The notes beneath the pieces were generated by a model that worked only from the letters and a program-made list of their open reading frames with translations, made no database searches and was not told the origin of the DNA. DNA of 64,000 nucleotides from the NCBI GenBank assembly GCA_035762005.1, contig DASTQA010000039.1, forward strand, positions 1 to 64,000, given 5' to 3'. The stretch's first letter is position 1. Every line of letters starts with the position of its first letter. This stretch comes from JAIBJN01 sp035762005. Lineage in GTDB: Bacteria; Actinomycetota; Thermoleophilia; Gaiellales; Gaiellaceae. A program made the translations under genes and the position numbers. Shown piece by piece: positions 26,440 through 36,452 of the stretch.

Positions 26440-26523
26440 GCATCGGTGAGGTCTCGCGCACCACCCGCGCGCCCCGGGCCGGTACGCTCGAAAGCGGGTG
26501 GTGGGCCGGCGTGCCCCAAGAGG
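26440..26523 (-). repeat. intergenic repeat, copy B (upstream of glyQ)
   Basis: Second copy of the repeat. The core at 26481-26520 differs from copy A at only two positions. GCGCACCAC starts at 26456, the same 25 nt before the core. Here CACCACCCGC and GCGGGTGGTG are perfectly complementary over 10 bp, giving the strongest potential stem of the three copies. It sits about 60 nt before the glyQ start and directly after the recO hairpin. Confidence 0.8.
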
Positions 26524-26528
26524 ATTCC

Positions 26529-26552
26529 GGCCGCCGGGCCGCGACGGCGGCC
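26529..26552 (-). terminator. hairpin directly after recO
   Basis: GGCCGCC and GGCGGCC pair over 7 bp around a 10-nt loop, starting at the recO stop codon. There is no U-tract. It would separate recO from glyQ transcription. Confidence 0.3.
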
Positions 26553-27295
26553 TAGGCGGAGAGCGTCCGCAGCCGGAAGCCGCCGTGCTCCTCGTAGGAG
26601 CGCTCGATGACGCGGAGGCACTGGCGCCGAGCGTCCTCGTCGACGGCGACGTCGCCGGCGCCGGCGAGCGGGCGCTCGAGGAGTGACCGGATCCCGACGA
26701 AGCCCGACTCGGAGAGGGGGACGGCGCCCGCACCACAGTCCCGGCAGACGGCGCCGCCGGCGCGGGCGGAGAAGCCCACGAGCGGCTTCGCGCCTCCGCA
26801 GGCGGCGCAGCTCGCGAGGTGGGGCAGGTAGCCGGAGAGCCAGAGGAGCTTCAGCTGGAACGAGAGGACGAGCGGCTCGAGCGCGGGCTGCGCCGGCAGC
26901 TCGGCCCGGACGTCGTCGAGGAGGTCGAGGAAGCGCGTGAGCGCGTGGAACGCCGGCGGCTGCGCCTCCTCCTCGACGAAGAGCCGGAGCACCGCCTCGA
27001 GGCCGATGTGCCCGACCGCGAGCCGGTAGGGGTCGGTGCGCGAGCGGTCGTGCGAGCGGACGAGGTCGGCGCCGCGCACCGTGTGGAGGTCGCCACGGCC
27101 CTCGTGCAGCAGGAGCTCGACGTGGCTCAGGGGCTCGAGCCGCGCGCCGAACCGGGAGCGCGTCTTGCGCACGCCCTTCGCGATCGCCCCGACGCGCCCC
27201 TTCGCGAGCGTGTAGAGGTGGAGGACGCAGTCGGCCTCGGAGAAGCGGATGGAGCGGAGGACGACCGCTTCGGTCGTGAGCGTGCGCGACGACAC
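26552..27295 (-). CDS. recO: DNA repair protein RecO
   Basis: RecO helps RecR load RecA on SSB-coated single-stranded DNA. The 247-residue product has an N-terminal OB fold (TEAVVLRSIRFSEADCVLHL) and the KGVRKTRSRFGARLEPLSHV segment. A helical region and a C4-type zinc site follow, with CAACGG and CRDCG about 20 residues apart. GTG at 27295 opens the conserved N-terminus. The gene is divergent from a glutaredoxin. Confidence 0.95.
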   Translation of the reverse strand: MSSRTLTTEAVVLRSIRFSEADCVLHLYTLAKGRVGAIAKGVRKTRSRFGARLEPLSHVELLLHEGRGDLHTVRGADLVRSHDRSRTDPYRLAVGHIGLEAVLRLFVEEEAQPPAFHALTRFLDLLDDVRAELPAQPALEPLVLSFQLKLLWLSGYLPHLASCAACGGAKPLVGFSARAGGAVCRDCGAGAVPLSESGFVGIRSLLERPLAGAGDVAVDEDARRQCLRVIERSYEEHGGFRLRTLSA

Positions 27296-27358
27296 CGGAG
27301 CCAGTCTAGTCGCGGCCCCGGTGGGAAAATCGCCCGACCGGGTAGGTTCTCCCTGCTC

Positions 27359-27610
27359 ATGGCCAGGATCGAGCTCTATACGACCTCCTGGTGCGGCTAC
27401 TGCCTCCGGGCGAAGGCGCTCCTCGACGAGCGTGGCCTGCCGTACGAGGAGGTCCGGGTGGACGAGGACCCCTCCTTCCGGGCGAAGCTCCTCGAGCTGA
27501 CCGGCCGCTGGACGGTGCCGCAGATCCTCGTGGACGGGGAGCCGATCGGGGGCTACCTCGAGCTCCGGGAGCTGGACGACCGGGGGCTTCTCGACGAGCT
27601 CGCCGCCTAG
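27359..27610 (+). CDS. glutaredoxin family protein
   Basis: An 83-residue thioredoxin-fold protein (IELYTTSWCGYCLRAK) with the dithiol CGYC active site at residues 12-15. It also has TVPQILVDGEPIGGYLEL, the cis-Pro and glutathione-binding region. It resembles GrxC/mycoredoxin-like proteins. Actinobacteria often lack glutathione, so mycothiol or another reductant may be the partner. A TAGGTT about 10 nt before the ATG suggests a leaderless transcript. Confidence 0.92.
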   Translation: MARIELYTTSWCGYCLRAKALLDERGLPYEEVRVDEDPSFRAKLLELTGRWTVPQILVDGEPIGGYLELRELDDRGLLDELAA

Positions 27611-27642
27611 CGCGTCAGCGAGCCGCCCGTCGTCCCACCGCG

Positions 27643-28674
27643 CTACACGGGCGGCGAGAGGCGCTCCGCGAGGTAGCGGAGCGAGAGCGGGTAGCGGTAC
27701 TCGATGCCCATGTGGCCGGCGTCGAAGAGCTCGAAGTGGACGTCCGTCACGCCCGCCTCCGCGAGGGCCCGCCGGAAGGCCTCCGCGCCGAGGTCGAGGT
27801 ACCACTCGTCCTTCGTGCCCGAGTCGATGTAGATCGCGCGGAGCGAGCGGACGGCGTCGGGACGCTGCGCGACCATGCGCACCGGGTCCCACGCGAGCCA
27901 GCGCTCCCAGACGTCCTCGACGAGCTCACCCGTGTCGACGTCGAACGGCAGGCGGACGGTCCCGTCCGGGTCGGCCGAGTAGCAGGCGGCCATGCACCAG
28001 GCGTTGAGGAGGACGTCGTCGCTTCCCTTCGACAGCGCCGGTCGGTTGCGGAAGTCCTCCCAGAAGCGCTCGTAGGAGCCGCCGTACTCGTCGCGGAGCG
28101 CGCGGGCCGCCTCACGGAACTCCGGCAGGTAGCAGACCTCGAAGAGCGCGTCGCCCGCGTGCGTGGCGAGGCCGCCGAAGAGGTCCGGCCGAAGGAGCGG
28201 CGTCACCATGGCGCCGTACCCACCGCTCGACTTCCCGGCGATCCCGCGGTGCGCGGGCGCCGCGCGCGTCCGGTAGTTGGCGTCGACCCACGGGACGATC
28301 TCGTCGCAGAGGTACGTGTGGTAGTCCCCGGTGCCGGGCGAGTCGAGGAACTGGCTGCCGCCGAGCGAGGTCCAGCAGTCGACCCAGACGAGGATGCACG
28401 GGGGCGCGCCGCCGCCGCCGACGAGGTCGTCGGCGAGCTCCGGGAAGTTGCGGCGGAACGGCGCGCGGTTCCGCCACATGTCGAGCTGTCCGGTGAGGCC
28501 CTGGATCATGTAGACGGAGGCGTAGCGCCGGTCGGGATCGTCGTCGTACCCGGGTGGGACGTAGACCCAGAGAGGGCGGCGGTGGGGATCGCCGAGCGGG
28601 TTGCCGGCGAGGGCGCCGCTCTCGAACACCGTCTCCTCGAAGCGCCCGCGCGGCTCGTACGACCACGGCTCCAT
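27643..28674 (-). CDS. alpha/beta hydrolase, esterase D/PF00756 family
   Basis: A 343-residue protein with PLWVYVPPGYDDDPDRRYAS near the N-terminus, as in the putative esterase family. The nucleophile elbow is GKSSGGYGA (Ser near residue 163). FDAGHMGIEY near the C-terminus carries the catalytic His. No signal peptide is seen. Members hydrolyse esters such as S-formylglutathione, siderophores or mycolates, and the substrate is undetermined. It lies 11 nt after mutM, in the deoB-deoA-mutM direction. Confidence 0.85.
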   Translation of the reverse strand: MEPWSYEPRGRFEETVFESGALAGNPLGDPHRRPLWVYVPPGYDDDPDRRYASVYMIQGLTGQLDMWRNRAPFRRNFPELADDLVGGGGAPPCILVWVDCWTSLGGSQFLDSPGTGDYHTYLCDEIVPWVDANYRTRAAPAHRGIAGKSSGGYGAMVTPLLRPDLFGGLATHAGDALFEVCYLPEFREAARALRDEYGGSYERFWEDFRNRPALSKGSDDVLLNAWCMAACYSADPDGTVRLPFDVDTGELVEDVWERWLAWDPVRMVAQRPDAVRSLRAIYIDSGTKDEWYLDLGAEAFRRALAEAGVTDVHFELFDAGHMGIEYRYPLSLRYLAERLSPPV

Positions 28675-28685
28675 GCGCCCGAATG

Positions 28686-29558
28686 CTAGTTGCGGCGGCC
28701 GGGGGGCGCCGCGTCCCCCGCGGCCCGCGGCGGGCGCTGGCACGACGGGCAGTACCACGTGCCGCGGCCGGCGACCCGCGTCTTCGCAATCGGCGTCCCG
28801 CAGCGCTCGCACGGCTCTCCCTCGCGGCCGTAGACGCGGAACTCGTCCTGCATCCTGCCCCGCTCGCCGTCCGCCCCGCGGTAGTCGCGCAACGTCGCCC
28901 CCTGACGGCGGATGCCCAGGCGAAGCGCCGTGCGAATGCCGTCACGGAGGGAGGCGACCTGCTCCGCGTCGAGGCTCCCCGCCGGCGCGAGCGGATGGAC
29001 GCGTGCGTACCAGAGCGCCTCGTCCGCGTAGATGTTCCCGACGCCCGCTGCGGCACGCTGGTCGAGGAGGGCCGCCTTCACGGGCGCGCGCCGACCGGCC
29101 AGGGCCCGCGCGAGACGGGCCGCCGTGAACGCCCGGCCGAGCGGCTCGAGGCCGAGGCGCCTCGCCGCGAAGTACGCCCGGAGCTCTCCCGGCTCGAGGA
29201 GCTCCCAGGTGCCGAAGCGGCGCACGTCGCGGTACGCGACGTCCGAGCTGTCGTCCAGGCCGACGACCGCCCGCACGTGCGGATCGTCCTCGGCTCCCTC
29301 CGGCGCCGGGTGGAGGACGCTCCCGGTCATGCGCAGGTGGACGAGGAGGTGACGCCCGCTCTCGAACGCGAGCACGAGGTACTTGCCGCGCCGACGGACG
29401 TCGGCGATCCGCTCGCCCTCCAGGGCCGCCGCCACCGCCTCGGGCGGCTCCGGCCTCGTCAGCCGCGGGTCCCGGATCGCGGCCCGCTCGATCCTCCTCC
29501 CCGTCAACCCGGGCGCGAGCCGCGAGCGGATCGTCTCGACTTCCGGCAGCTCGGGCAT
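28686..29558 (-). CDS. mutM: formamidopyrimidine-DNA glycosylase
   Basis: MutM/Fpg excises 8-oxoguanine and Fapy lesions and cuts the abasic site. The 290-residue protein begins PELPEVETIRS, where Pro-2 is the nucleophile and Glu-3 catalytic. RRRGKYLVLAF holds the conserved Lys, VGNIYADEALW is the H2TH region, and the C-terminal zinc finger is CERCG...CPSC. A 22-nt gap follows deoA. Confidence 0.96.
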   Translation of the reverse strand: MPELPEVETIRSRLAPGLTGRRIERAAIRDPRLTRPEPPEAVAAALEGERIADVRRRGKYLVLAFESGRHLLVHLRMTGSVLHPAPEGAEDDPHVRAVVGLDDSSDVAYRDVRRFGTWELLEPGELRAYFAARRLGLEPLGRAFTAARLARALAGRRAPVKAALLDQRAAAGVGNIYADEALWYARVHPLAPAGSLDAEQVASLRDGIRTALRLGIRRQGATLRDYRGADGERGRMQDEFRVYGREGEPCERCGTPIAKTRVAGRGTWYCPSCQRPPRAAGDAAPPGRRN

Positions 29559-29580
29559 GCGTCTGAGCTCGCTCGAGCCC

Positions 29581-30876
<1,296 letters not shown>

Positions 30877-30898
30877 GCGGGACGACCCGGCGCGCCGG

Positions 30899-32065
30899 TC
30901 ACGGCTCGAGCACGGGCGTCCCGGGAATCCCCCGCCCCGGTGTCCTGCCGCCGAGCCAGGCGTTCACCGTGGCTCCGACGTCCGCGAACTCGCCCTCGTG
31001 CCGGCGTCCGCCGGCGTTCCGCCCCTCGACGTAGGCGAGGAAGAGCGCGTGCTCGCGTGAGTGGTCCGTCGAGGGCGTCGTCGGGTCGCAGCCATGGTCG
31101 GACGTGAGCACGAGCAGGTCGCCGGGCCGCAGCGCGTCGAGGAGGTCCGGTAGCCGCCGGTCGAAGTCCTGCAGGCAGCGGTGGAAGTTCTCGGGGTCGT
31201 TCCGGTGCCCCCAGAGCATGTCCGTCTCGACGAGGTTGACGAAGACGAGGCCGCCGTCGATCTCCCGCAGGAGCCGCTCGGTCTGCTGGATCCCCTCGAT
31301 GTTCGACTTCGTCGGGTACGAGTCGTCGATGTCGACCCCGGCGAAGATGTCGTGGATCTTCCCCACCCCGTGGACGGCGTTGCCCGCCTCGCGGACGAGG
31401 GTCAGGTAGTTCGGCTGGCGCGGCTTCAGCGACCAGTCGTGGCGGTTCGGGGTGCGCGTGTAGCTCCCCGGCTCGCCGACGAACGGCCTCGCGATCACCC
31501 GCCCGACCGCGTGCTTGCCCGTGAGGATCTCGCGCGCGCTCCCGCAGGCTTCGTAGAGCTCCTCGAGCGGGATCGTCTCCTCGTGGGCGGCGACCTGGAA
31601 GACGGAGTCCGCGGACGTGTACACGATCCACTTGCCGGTTCGCTGGTGCTCCTCGCCGAGCTCCTCGATGATCTCCGTGCCGGAGGCCGCCTTGTTCCCG
31701 ATCACGCCGCGGCCCGTCCGGTGCGCGAACTCCTCGATCACCTCGAACGGGAAGCCGTGCGCGTACGTCGGCATGGCGACCGGCGTCACGATGCCCATGA
31801 GCTCCCAGTGGCCGGTGGTCGTGTCCTTCCCCTTCGAGCGCTCGAAGAGCCTGCCCGCGACGGCCGGCGCCTGCTCGAGCGGCGGGCAGCCGGCGAGCTC
31901 CTCGACGTTCCCGAGGCCGAGGTGCTCGAGGTTGGGGAGGTCGAGCCCGCCGACTGCCTTCGCGACGTTGCCCAGGGTGTCCGAGCCCTCGTCGCCGTAC
32001 TCGTGCGCGTCCGGCAGCTCGCCCGCCCCAACCGCGTCCAGCACGATCACGCAGGCGCGCGGCAT
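30899..32065 (-). CDS. deoB: phosphopentomutase
   Basis: DeoB converts (deoxy)ribose-1-phosphate to the 5-phosphate. The 388-residue alkaline-phosphatase-superfamily protein has metal site VIVLDAVGAGELPDA at the N-terminus, KGKDTTTGHWEL with the phosphorylated Thr near residue 80, NLVETDMLWGHRND, and TSDHGCDPTTPSTDHSREH. It leads the deoB-deoA-mutM-esterase run. A 17-nt gap separates it from a divergent small membrane gene. Confidence 0.97.
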   Translation of the reverse strand: MPRACVIVLDAVGAGELPDAHEYGDEGSDTLGNVAKAVGGLDLPNLEHLGLGNVEELAGCPPLEQAPAVAGRLFERSKGKDTTTGHWELMGIVTPVAMPTYAHGFPFEVIEEFAHRTGRGVIGNKAASGTEIIEELGEEHQRTGKWIVYTSADSVFQVAAHEETIPLEELYEACGSAREILTGKHAVGRVIARPFVGEPGSYTRTPNRHDWSLKPRQPNYLTLVREAGNAVHGVGKIHDIFAGVDIDDSYPTKSNIEGIQQTERLLREIDGGLVFVNLVETDMLWGHRNDPENFHRCLQDFDRRLPDLLDALRPGDLLVLTSDHGCDPTTPSTDHSREHALFLAYVEGRNAGGRRHEGEFADVGATVNAWLGGRTPGRGIPGTPVLEP

Positions 32066-32082
32066 GGGGCTATTCTACGGTC

Positions 32083-32223
32083 GTGATCGACACTGTCCTC
32101 GGGCTTCTCGGCATGGCCGCCTGGATCGCGAGCGTCATCGTCCTGGCCGCCGGGATCACGTACGTCGTCATGCGCATCTTCCCGGGCCGCGACGAGCGGC
32201 CGAAGCCGACGACGGACTCCTAG
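32083..32223 (+). CDS. small single-pass membrane protein
   Basis: A 46-residue frame from GTG at 32083: GLLGMAAWIASVIVLAAGIT forms one transmembrane helix, followed by a basic/polar tail (FPGRDERPKP). It fits exactly between the divergent deoB and the convergent alanine dehydrogenase, which supports a real gene. No family can be named. Confidence 0.5.
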   Translation: MIDTVLGLLGMAAWIASVIVLAAGITYVVMRIFPGRDERPKPTTDS

Positions 32224-32231
32224 CCGCCCGC

Positions 32232-33356
32232 CTAGACGGTCTCGAGCGGCAGGACCTGCTCGAGGGGCGAGTACTCGAGCCCGTGGGCCTCGGCGACGGC
32301 CTCGTAGGTCAGCTTGCCGTCGAGGACGTTGACGCCGCGCGCGAGCGCGGGGTCGCGCGCGATCGCCTCGCGCAGCCCGTGATCCGCGATCGCCTCGACG
32401 TAGGGAAGCGTGACGTTCGTGAGGGCGACGGTCGACGTGACCGGCACGGCGCCGGGCATGTTCGAGACGCAGTAGTGCGTGACGCTCCCGACGCGGTAGA
32501 CGGGGTCCGAGTGCGTCGTCGGCCGGGAGGTGGCGAAGCAGCCGCCCTGGTCGATGGAGACGTCGACGACGACGGCGTTCTCCTTCATCGCCCCGATCAT
32601 CTCCTCGGTGACGAGCTTCGGCGCCCGCGCGCCGGGGATGAGGACGGCGCCGATGACGAGGTCGGCGTCGAGGACCGACCGCTCGACCTCGAGCGAGGAG
32701 GAGTAGACGAGCTCGACCCGTCCGGAGAGGATCTCGTCGAGGTAGCGCAGGCGGTCGACGGACTTGTCGAGGATGCGCACGTGCGCGCCGAGCCCGAGGG
32801 CGATGACCGCGGCGTTGTAGCCCACCATGCCCCCGCCGACGACCGCGACCCGCGCCGGGGGGACGCCGGGGACGCCGCCGAGGAGCAGCCCGCGGCCGCC
32901 GCGCGGCTTCTCGAGGAAGTGCGCGCCCGCCTGGGCCGAGAGGCGGCCGGCGACCTCGCTCATCGGCGCGAGGAGCGGCAGCCGTCCGTCGTCGGTCTCG
33001 ACGGTCTCGTAGGCGACGCAGGCGGCGCCGCTCTCCATGAGCGCCAGCGTGAGGCCCTCGTCCGCGGCGAGGTGGAGGTACGTGAAGAGCACGAGCCCCT
33101 CCCGGAGGCGCGCGTACTCGACGGGGAGCGGCTCCTTGACCTTGAGCACCATGTCCGCGCTCGCCCAGACGTCCTCGACCGTCGTGAGCTGGGCCCCGAC
33201 GGAGGCGTACTCCGGATCGGGAAAGGCGCTGCCGGCGCCCGCGCCGGCCTCCACGAGCACCTCGTGACCGCGCTGCCGCAGCTCGCGTGCGCCCGCCGGC
33301 GTCAGGGCGACGCGGTACTCGTCGGGCTTGACTTCCTTGACGACGCCGATACGCAT
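32232..33356 (-). CDS. ald: alanine dehydrogenase
   Basis: Catalyses reversible NAD-dependent deamination of L-alanine to pyruvate and ammonia. The 374-residue product starts MRIGVVKEVKPDEYRVALTP, with the substrate Arg. VLKVKEPLP holds the catalytic Lys and FTYLHLAAD the catalytic His. The Rossmann motif is VVGGGMVGYNAA near residue 172. DQGGCFATSRPTTHSDP is typical. ATG at 33356 is preferred to an upstream start at 33368. Confidence 0.96.
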   Translation of the reverse strand: MRIGVVKEVKPDEYRVALTPAGARELRQRGHEVLVEAGAGAGSAFPDPEYASVGAQLTTVEDVWASADMVLKVKEPLPVEYARLREGLVLFTYLHLAADEGLTLALMESGAACVAYETVETDDGRLPLLAPMSEVAGRLSAQAGAHFLEKPRGGRGLLLGGVPGVPPARVAVVGGGMVGYNAAVIALGLGAHVRILDKSVDRLRYLDEILSGRVELVYSSSLEVERSVLDADLVIGAVLIPGARAPKLVTEEMIGAMKENAVVVDVSIDQGGCFATSRPTTHSDPVYRVGSVTHYCVSNMPGAVPVTSTVALTNVTLPYVEAIADHGLREAIARDPALARGVNVLDGKLTYEAVAEAHGLEYSPLEQVLPLETV

Positions 33357-33451
33357 GAGGCCGGCCAACGATAGCCGAACGCATGCGGCCGGAGGGCCTC
33401 ATTTGCACGCCATTCCCGGCCGCCGCAGCGAAAACGACGTCCGGTTCGAGG

Positions 33452-34465
33452 TCACGCGGCGGGGCCGCCGGCCGCCGTTCGGCCGAGCCGCCTGCGCGCG
33501 AGGAGCCCGGCCGCGTACGCGGCCGCGAAGAACGACGCCTCCTCGTCGGCGCCGCGGCCCATGTGGGAGAGCGGCAGGCCTGCGCAGGCCTCCCGCCAGC
33601 CCGAGGCGTCCACGACCTCGACCGCGGGCAGGCCCGCGGGGGCCTCGACGCCCGCGGGCCAGGCGAGGACGACCGGACCGCGGACCAGGTCGAGCACGGC
33701 CTCCGTATGGTGCGAGAGGCCTCGGTGTCGCTCGCGCGCGTCACCCTCCGAGAGGCGCGGAGCCAGGACGGGCGTGCCGCCGAGGGCGGCGGCCGCGTTG
33801 CCGGCCTCCGCCGCGGCAAGCCCTCCGTGACCGTGGCGCGTGCCCGTGCCGACCACGCCGGGGCCGATGCCGCAGACGACGGCGTCCATCCCCGCCCGTG
33901 CGCAGGCGAGGAGCGCGGAGGCCGCCGAGACGCACGCGAGCTCGCCGCCGAAGCAGGGCCCGACGGCCACGGTCGTGCGCAGGAAGCCCTCCTGGCGGAG
34001 GCGGCGGACGACGTCGGAGAGCGGAAGCGGGAGCGCCCCGCCCGGAAGCTGGACGTACGCGACGGCGACGTCGCCCCCCAGCCCCGCACAGGCCGGGACG
34101 ACCTGGCTGTGGAGGGAGCAGCACACGACGGGCAGGCCGGCGAGCGCGGCGGGCTCCGCGCCGGCGTCCTCCTCGGCGTGCCGGACGGCGTGCTGGAGCG
34201 ACGTGTAGGGGAGCTTCATGACGTGCGCGCCGGCGTCGGCGGGGAGCCCGAGGCCGCGGGTCAGGTTCGCGTGGAGGACGTCGAAGCCGCCCGAGCCGAG
34301 GCCGAGCTCGACCGCCTGCCCGTTCACGAGGACGTCGTCGCCGACCGCGACCGGGCCGGTGACGTCGGGGTAGGCCACGCAGGCGCGCCCGTCGACCTCC
34401 AGCCTGACGAGGCCGTCGTGACGCTCGCCGATCGCCGTGACGGTGCCGCGCCGGAGGGTCAGCAC
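33452..34465 (-). CDS. DUF3866 family protein
   Basis: The 337-residue protein matches the actinobacterial DUF3866 family, for example HVMKLPYTSLQHAVRHAEED and the C-terminal half with GPGVVGTGTRHGHGG and RHRGLSHHT. The N-terminal 60 residues look like a small beta barrel. Function is unknown. The gene lies 4 nt after an M20 peptidase gene and upstream of ald, in one direction. Confidence 0.85.
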   Translation of the reverse strand: MLTLRRGTVTAIGERHDGLVRLEVDGRACVAYPDVTGPVAVGDDVLVNGQAVELGLGSGGFDVLHANLTRGLGLPADAGAHVMKLPYTSLQHAVRHAEEDAGAEPAALAGLPVVCCSLHSQVVPACAGLGGDVAVAYVQLPGGALPLPLSDVVRRLRQEGFLRTTVAVGPCFGGELACVSAASALLACARAGMDAVVCGIGPGVVGTGTRHGHGGLAAAEAGNAAAALGGTPVLAPRLSEGDARERHRGLSHHTEAVLDLVRGPVVLAWPAGVEAPAGLPAVEVVDASGWREACAGLPLSHMGRGADEEASFFAAAYAAGLLARRRLGRTAAGGPAA

Positions 34466-34469
34466 GGGC

Positions 34470-35576
34470 TCAGCCGCCGCGGGCGGCGTCGACGAGCTCG
34501 AGCGTGACGGCCACCATGGCCTCGAGGTCGGCGACGGCGATCTCCTCCTCGGCGGTGTGGACCTTCGCCATCCCGTTGGCGACGTTGACGCAGCTCAGGC
34601 CCCGCTCGACGAAGACGTTCACGTCCGCGCCGCCGCCCACCTCGACGTCGCGAGGCTCGAAGCCCGCGCTGGCGAGCGCCCTGCGGGCGAGGACGAGAGC
34701 GGGATCGTCCGGCGCGAGCCTGTAGCCGCGGTACTTGTCGTGGACGGACGTCTCGACCTCGCACTCCGAGACGGCGGCCGCGAAGGCGAAGCAGTCGAGC
34801 ATCTCCTGCACGAGGTCGGCGAGCTTGCGCTCGTCGCGCGAGCGCGCCTCGGCCGCGAGCGTGCAGGTCGCGGGGACGACGTTGCGCGCGCTCCCGCCTG
34901 CGATCAGGCCGACGTTCGCCGTCGTCTCGCCGTCGATGCGGCCGAGGCGGAGGTCGGCGACGGCCCGCGCGGCGGCCGCGACGGCCGAGCGGCCGTCCTC
35001 CGGGTTGATGCCCGCGTGCGCCGGGCGCCCGGTGAAGACGACGTCCAGGACGCGTCCCCACGGGGCGGCGACGACGACCTCCCCGACGGGGCCCGAGTAG
35101 TCGTAGACGACCCCGATCCGCGCGCCGAGGCGCGTGACGTCGAAGGCCTGCGCGCCCTCGAGCCCGGTCTCCTCCCTGGTGGTGAAGAGCAGGTCGACGC
35201 CGGCGTGCGGGCGGCCCTCGGCGAGGAGGAGGCGGGCCGCCTCGAGGACGACGGCGACGGCCGCCTTGTCGTCCGCGCCGAGGATCGTCGGCGCGGCGTT
35301 GCGGACGACGCCGTCCTCGACCACGGGCTCGATCGGGCCGCTCGGCGGGACCGTGTCGAGGTGGGCGCAGAGGAAGAGCGGCTCCCCCGCCTCGCCGCCG
35401 GTCGGCGGCAGGCGCGCGAGGAGGTTCCCCGCCTCGTCGTCCTCGACGGCCACGCCGAGGTCGCGCAGGTACGCGCGGACCCGCCCGGCGACCGCCTGCT
35501 CGCGACCGGACGGGCTGGGGATGGCGGCGAGCTCGAGGAAGAGCGGCAGGACGTCGGTCGCCCAGGTCGTCGTCAC
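34470..35576 (-). CDS. M20 family metallopeptidase, peptidase T-like
   Basis: A 368-residue zinc-dependent exopeptidase. It has CAHLDTVPP with the first His/Asp ligands, GADDKAAVAVVLEAA with the bridging Asp, TTREETGLEGA with the catalytic Glu pair, and a dimerisation (lid) domain around DVVFTGRPAHAGI. GGGADVNVF near the end holds further active-site residues. The family cleaves tripeptides or small dipeptides. GTG start at 35576. The gene is divergent from the GH16-like gene. Confidence 0.92.
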   Translation of the reverse strand: MTTTWATDVLPLFLELAAIPSPSGREQAVAGRVRAYLRDLGVAVEDDEAGNLLARLPPTGGEAGEPLFLCAHLDTVPPSGPIEPVVEDGVVRNAAPTILGADDKAAVAVVLEAARLLLAEGRPHAGVDLLFTTREETGLEGAQAFDVTRLGARIGVVYDYSGPVGEVVVAAPWGRVLDVVFTGRPAHAGINPEDGRSAVAAAARAVADLRLGRIDGETTANVGLIAGGSARNVVPATCTLAAEARSRDERKLADLVQEMLDCFAFAAAVSECEVETSVHDKYRGYRLAPDDPALVLARRALASAGFEPRDVEVGGGADVNVFVERGLSCVNVANGMAKVHTAEEEIAVADLEAMVAVTLELVDAARGG

Positions 35577-35617
35577 CGGGCCGATCCTACAGCCGCTTCG
35601 CTGCAACACTCCACGGC

Positions 35618-36397
35618 GTGGACGGGGACGGGTACGAGGTCGAGTTCGAGGACACGTTCGACGGGACGACGCTCGACGAGCGCCGCTGGATCCCGTACTA
35701 CCTGCCGCAGTGGAGCAGCCGCGAGCGCGCCGCGGCGCGCTACGAGGTCGGCGGCGGCCGCCTCCGGCTCCTGATCGAGGCCGACCAGGAGCCGTGGGCG
35801 CCCCACCTCGACGGGGAGGTGCGCGTCTCGTCCCTCCAGACCGGCGTCTTCGCGGGCCCGGTCGGGAGCACGATCGGCCAGCACCGCTTCCACCCGGACG
35901 CCGTCGTCCGCGAGGAGCAGCGCAACGTGCGGCTCTACACCCCCGAGTACGGCCTCGTGGAGATGCGCGCGCGGGCGACCGACGACCCGCTCTGCATGGT
36001 CGCGTTCTGGATGATCGGCTACGAGGACGAGCCGGAGCGCTCGGCCGAGGTCTGCGTCTGCGAGATCTTCGGACGCGACGTGCGTCCTCAGGGGGCCGCG
36101 ATCGGGATGGGCGTGCATCCCTTCGGCGACCCACGGATCGTCGACGACTTCTCCGTCGAGTCGGTCCCGATCGACGCGCGCGAGCTCCACATCTACGCGG
36201 CGGAGTGGACGCCCGAGCGCGTCTCGTTCCGCGTCGACGGCCGGCTCGTCAAGACGGTCGAGCAGTCGCCGGCGTACCCGCTGCAGCTGATGCTCGGGAT
36301 CTACGAGTTCCGGCGCGAGGCCGGCGCGTCCGGCGGGGGCTCCTACCCGAAGGAGCTCGCCGTCGACTGGATCCGCGGCTCCCGCCGGCGCGCGTGA
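35618..36397 (+). CDS. glycoside hydrolase family 16-like protein with altered catalytic motif
   Basis: The 259-residue protein has a GH16/laminarinase jelly-roll pattern: DTFDGTTLDERRWIPYYLPQ at the start, YGLVEMRARA in the middle and HIYAAEWTPERVSFRVDG near the end. Instead of the usual E-x-D-x-x-E, residues 144-149 read EVCVCE, so both glutamates remain but the Asp is Cys. No signal peptide is seen with this GTG start, which is unusual for a polysaccharide hydrolase. It may be a weak hydrolase, a transglycosylase or a binding protein. Confidence 0.8.
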   Translation: MDGDGYEVEFEDTFDGTTLDERRWIPYYLPQWSSRERAAARYEVGGGRLRLLIEADQEPWAPHLDGEVRVSSLQTGVFAGPVGSTIGQHRFHPDAVVREEQRNVRLYTPEYGLVEMRARATDDPLCMVAFWMIGYEDEPERSAEVCVCEIFGRDVRPQGAAIGMGVHPFGDPRIVDDFSVESVPIDARELHIYAAEWTPERVSFRVDGRLVKTVEQSPAYPLQLMLGIYEFRREAGASGGGSYPKELAVDWIRGSRRRA

Positions 36398-36417
36398 CCG
36401 TGACTGCCGAGCGTGCG

Positions 36418-36442
36418 GGCGCTCCGAGCGGGCCGGAGCGCC
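36418..36442. terminator. perfect 9-bp hairpin between convergent GH16-like gene and pyrG
   Basis: GGCGCTCCG and CGGAGCGCC pair perfectly around a 7-nt loop in the gap between convergent stops. There is no U-tract. A bidirectional terminator is the simplest reading. Confidence 0.4.
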
Positions 36443-36452
36443 GGCCGGGCGC

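Noticed and set aside
26379..26551. Possible glycine T-box or riboswitch before glyQ
   Set aside because: I found no convincing antiterminator bulge or specifier loop. The conserved part is the repeat that also occurs before dnaE2 and accC, which have no amino-acid link.
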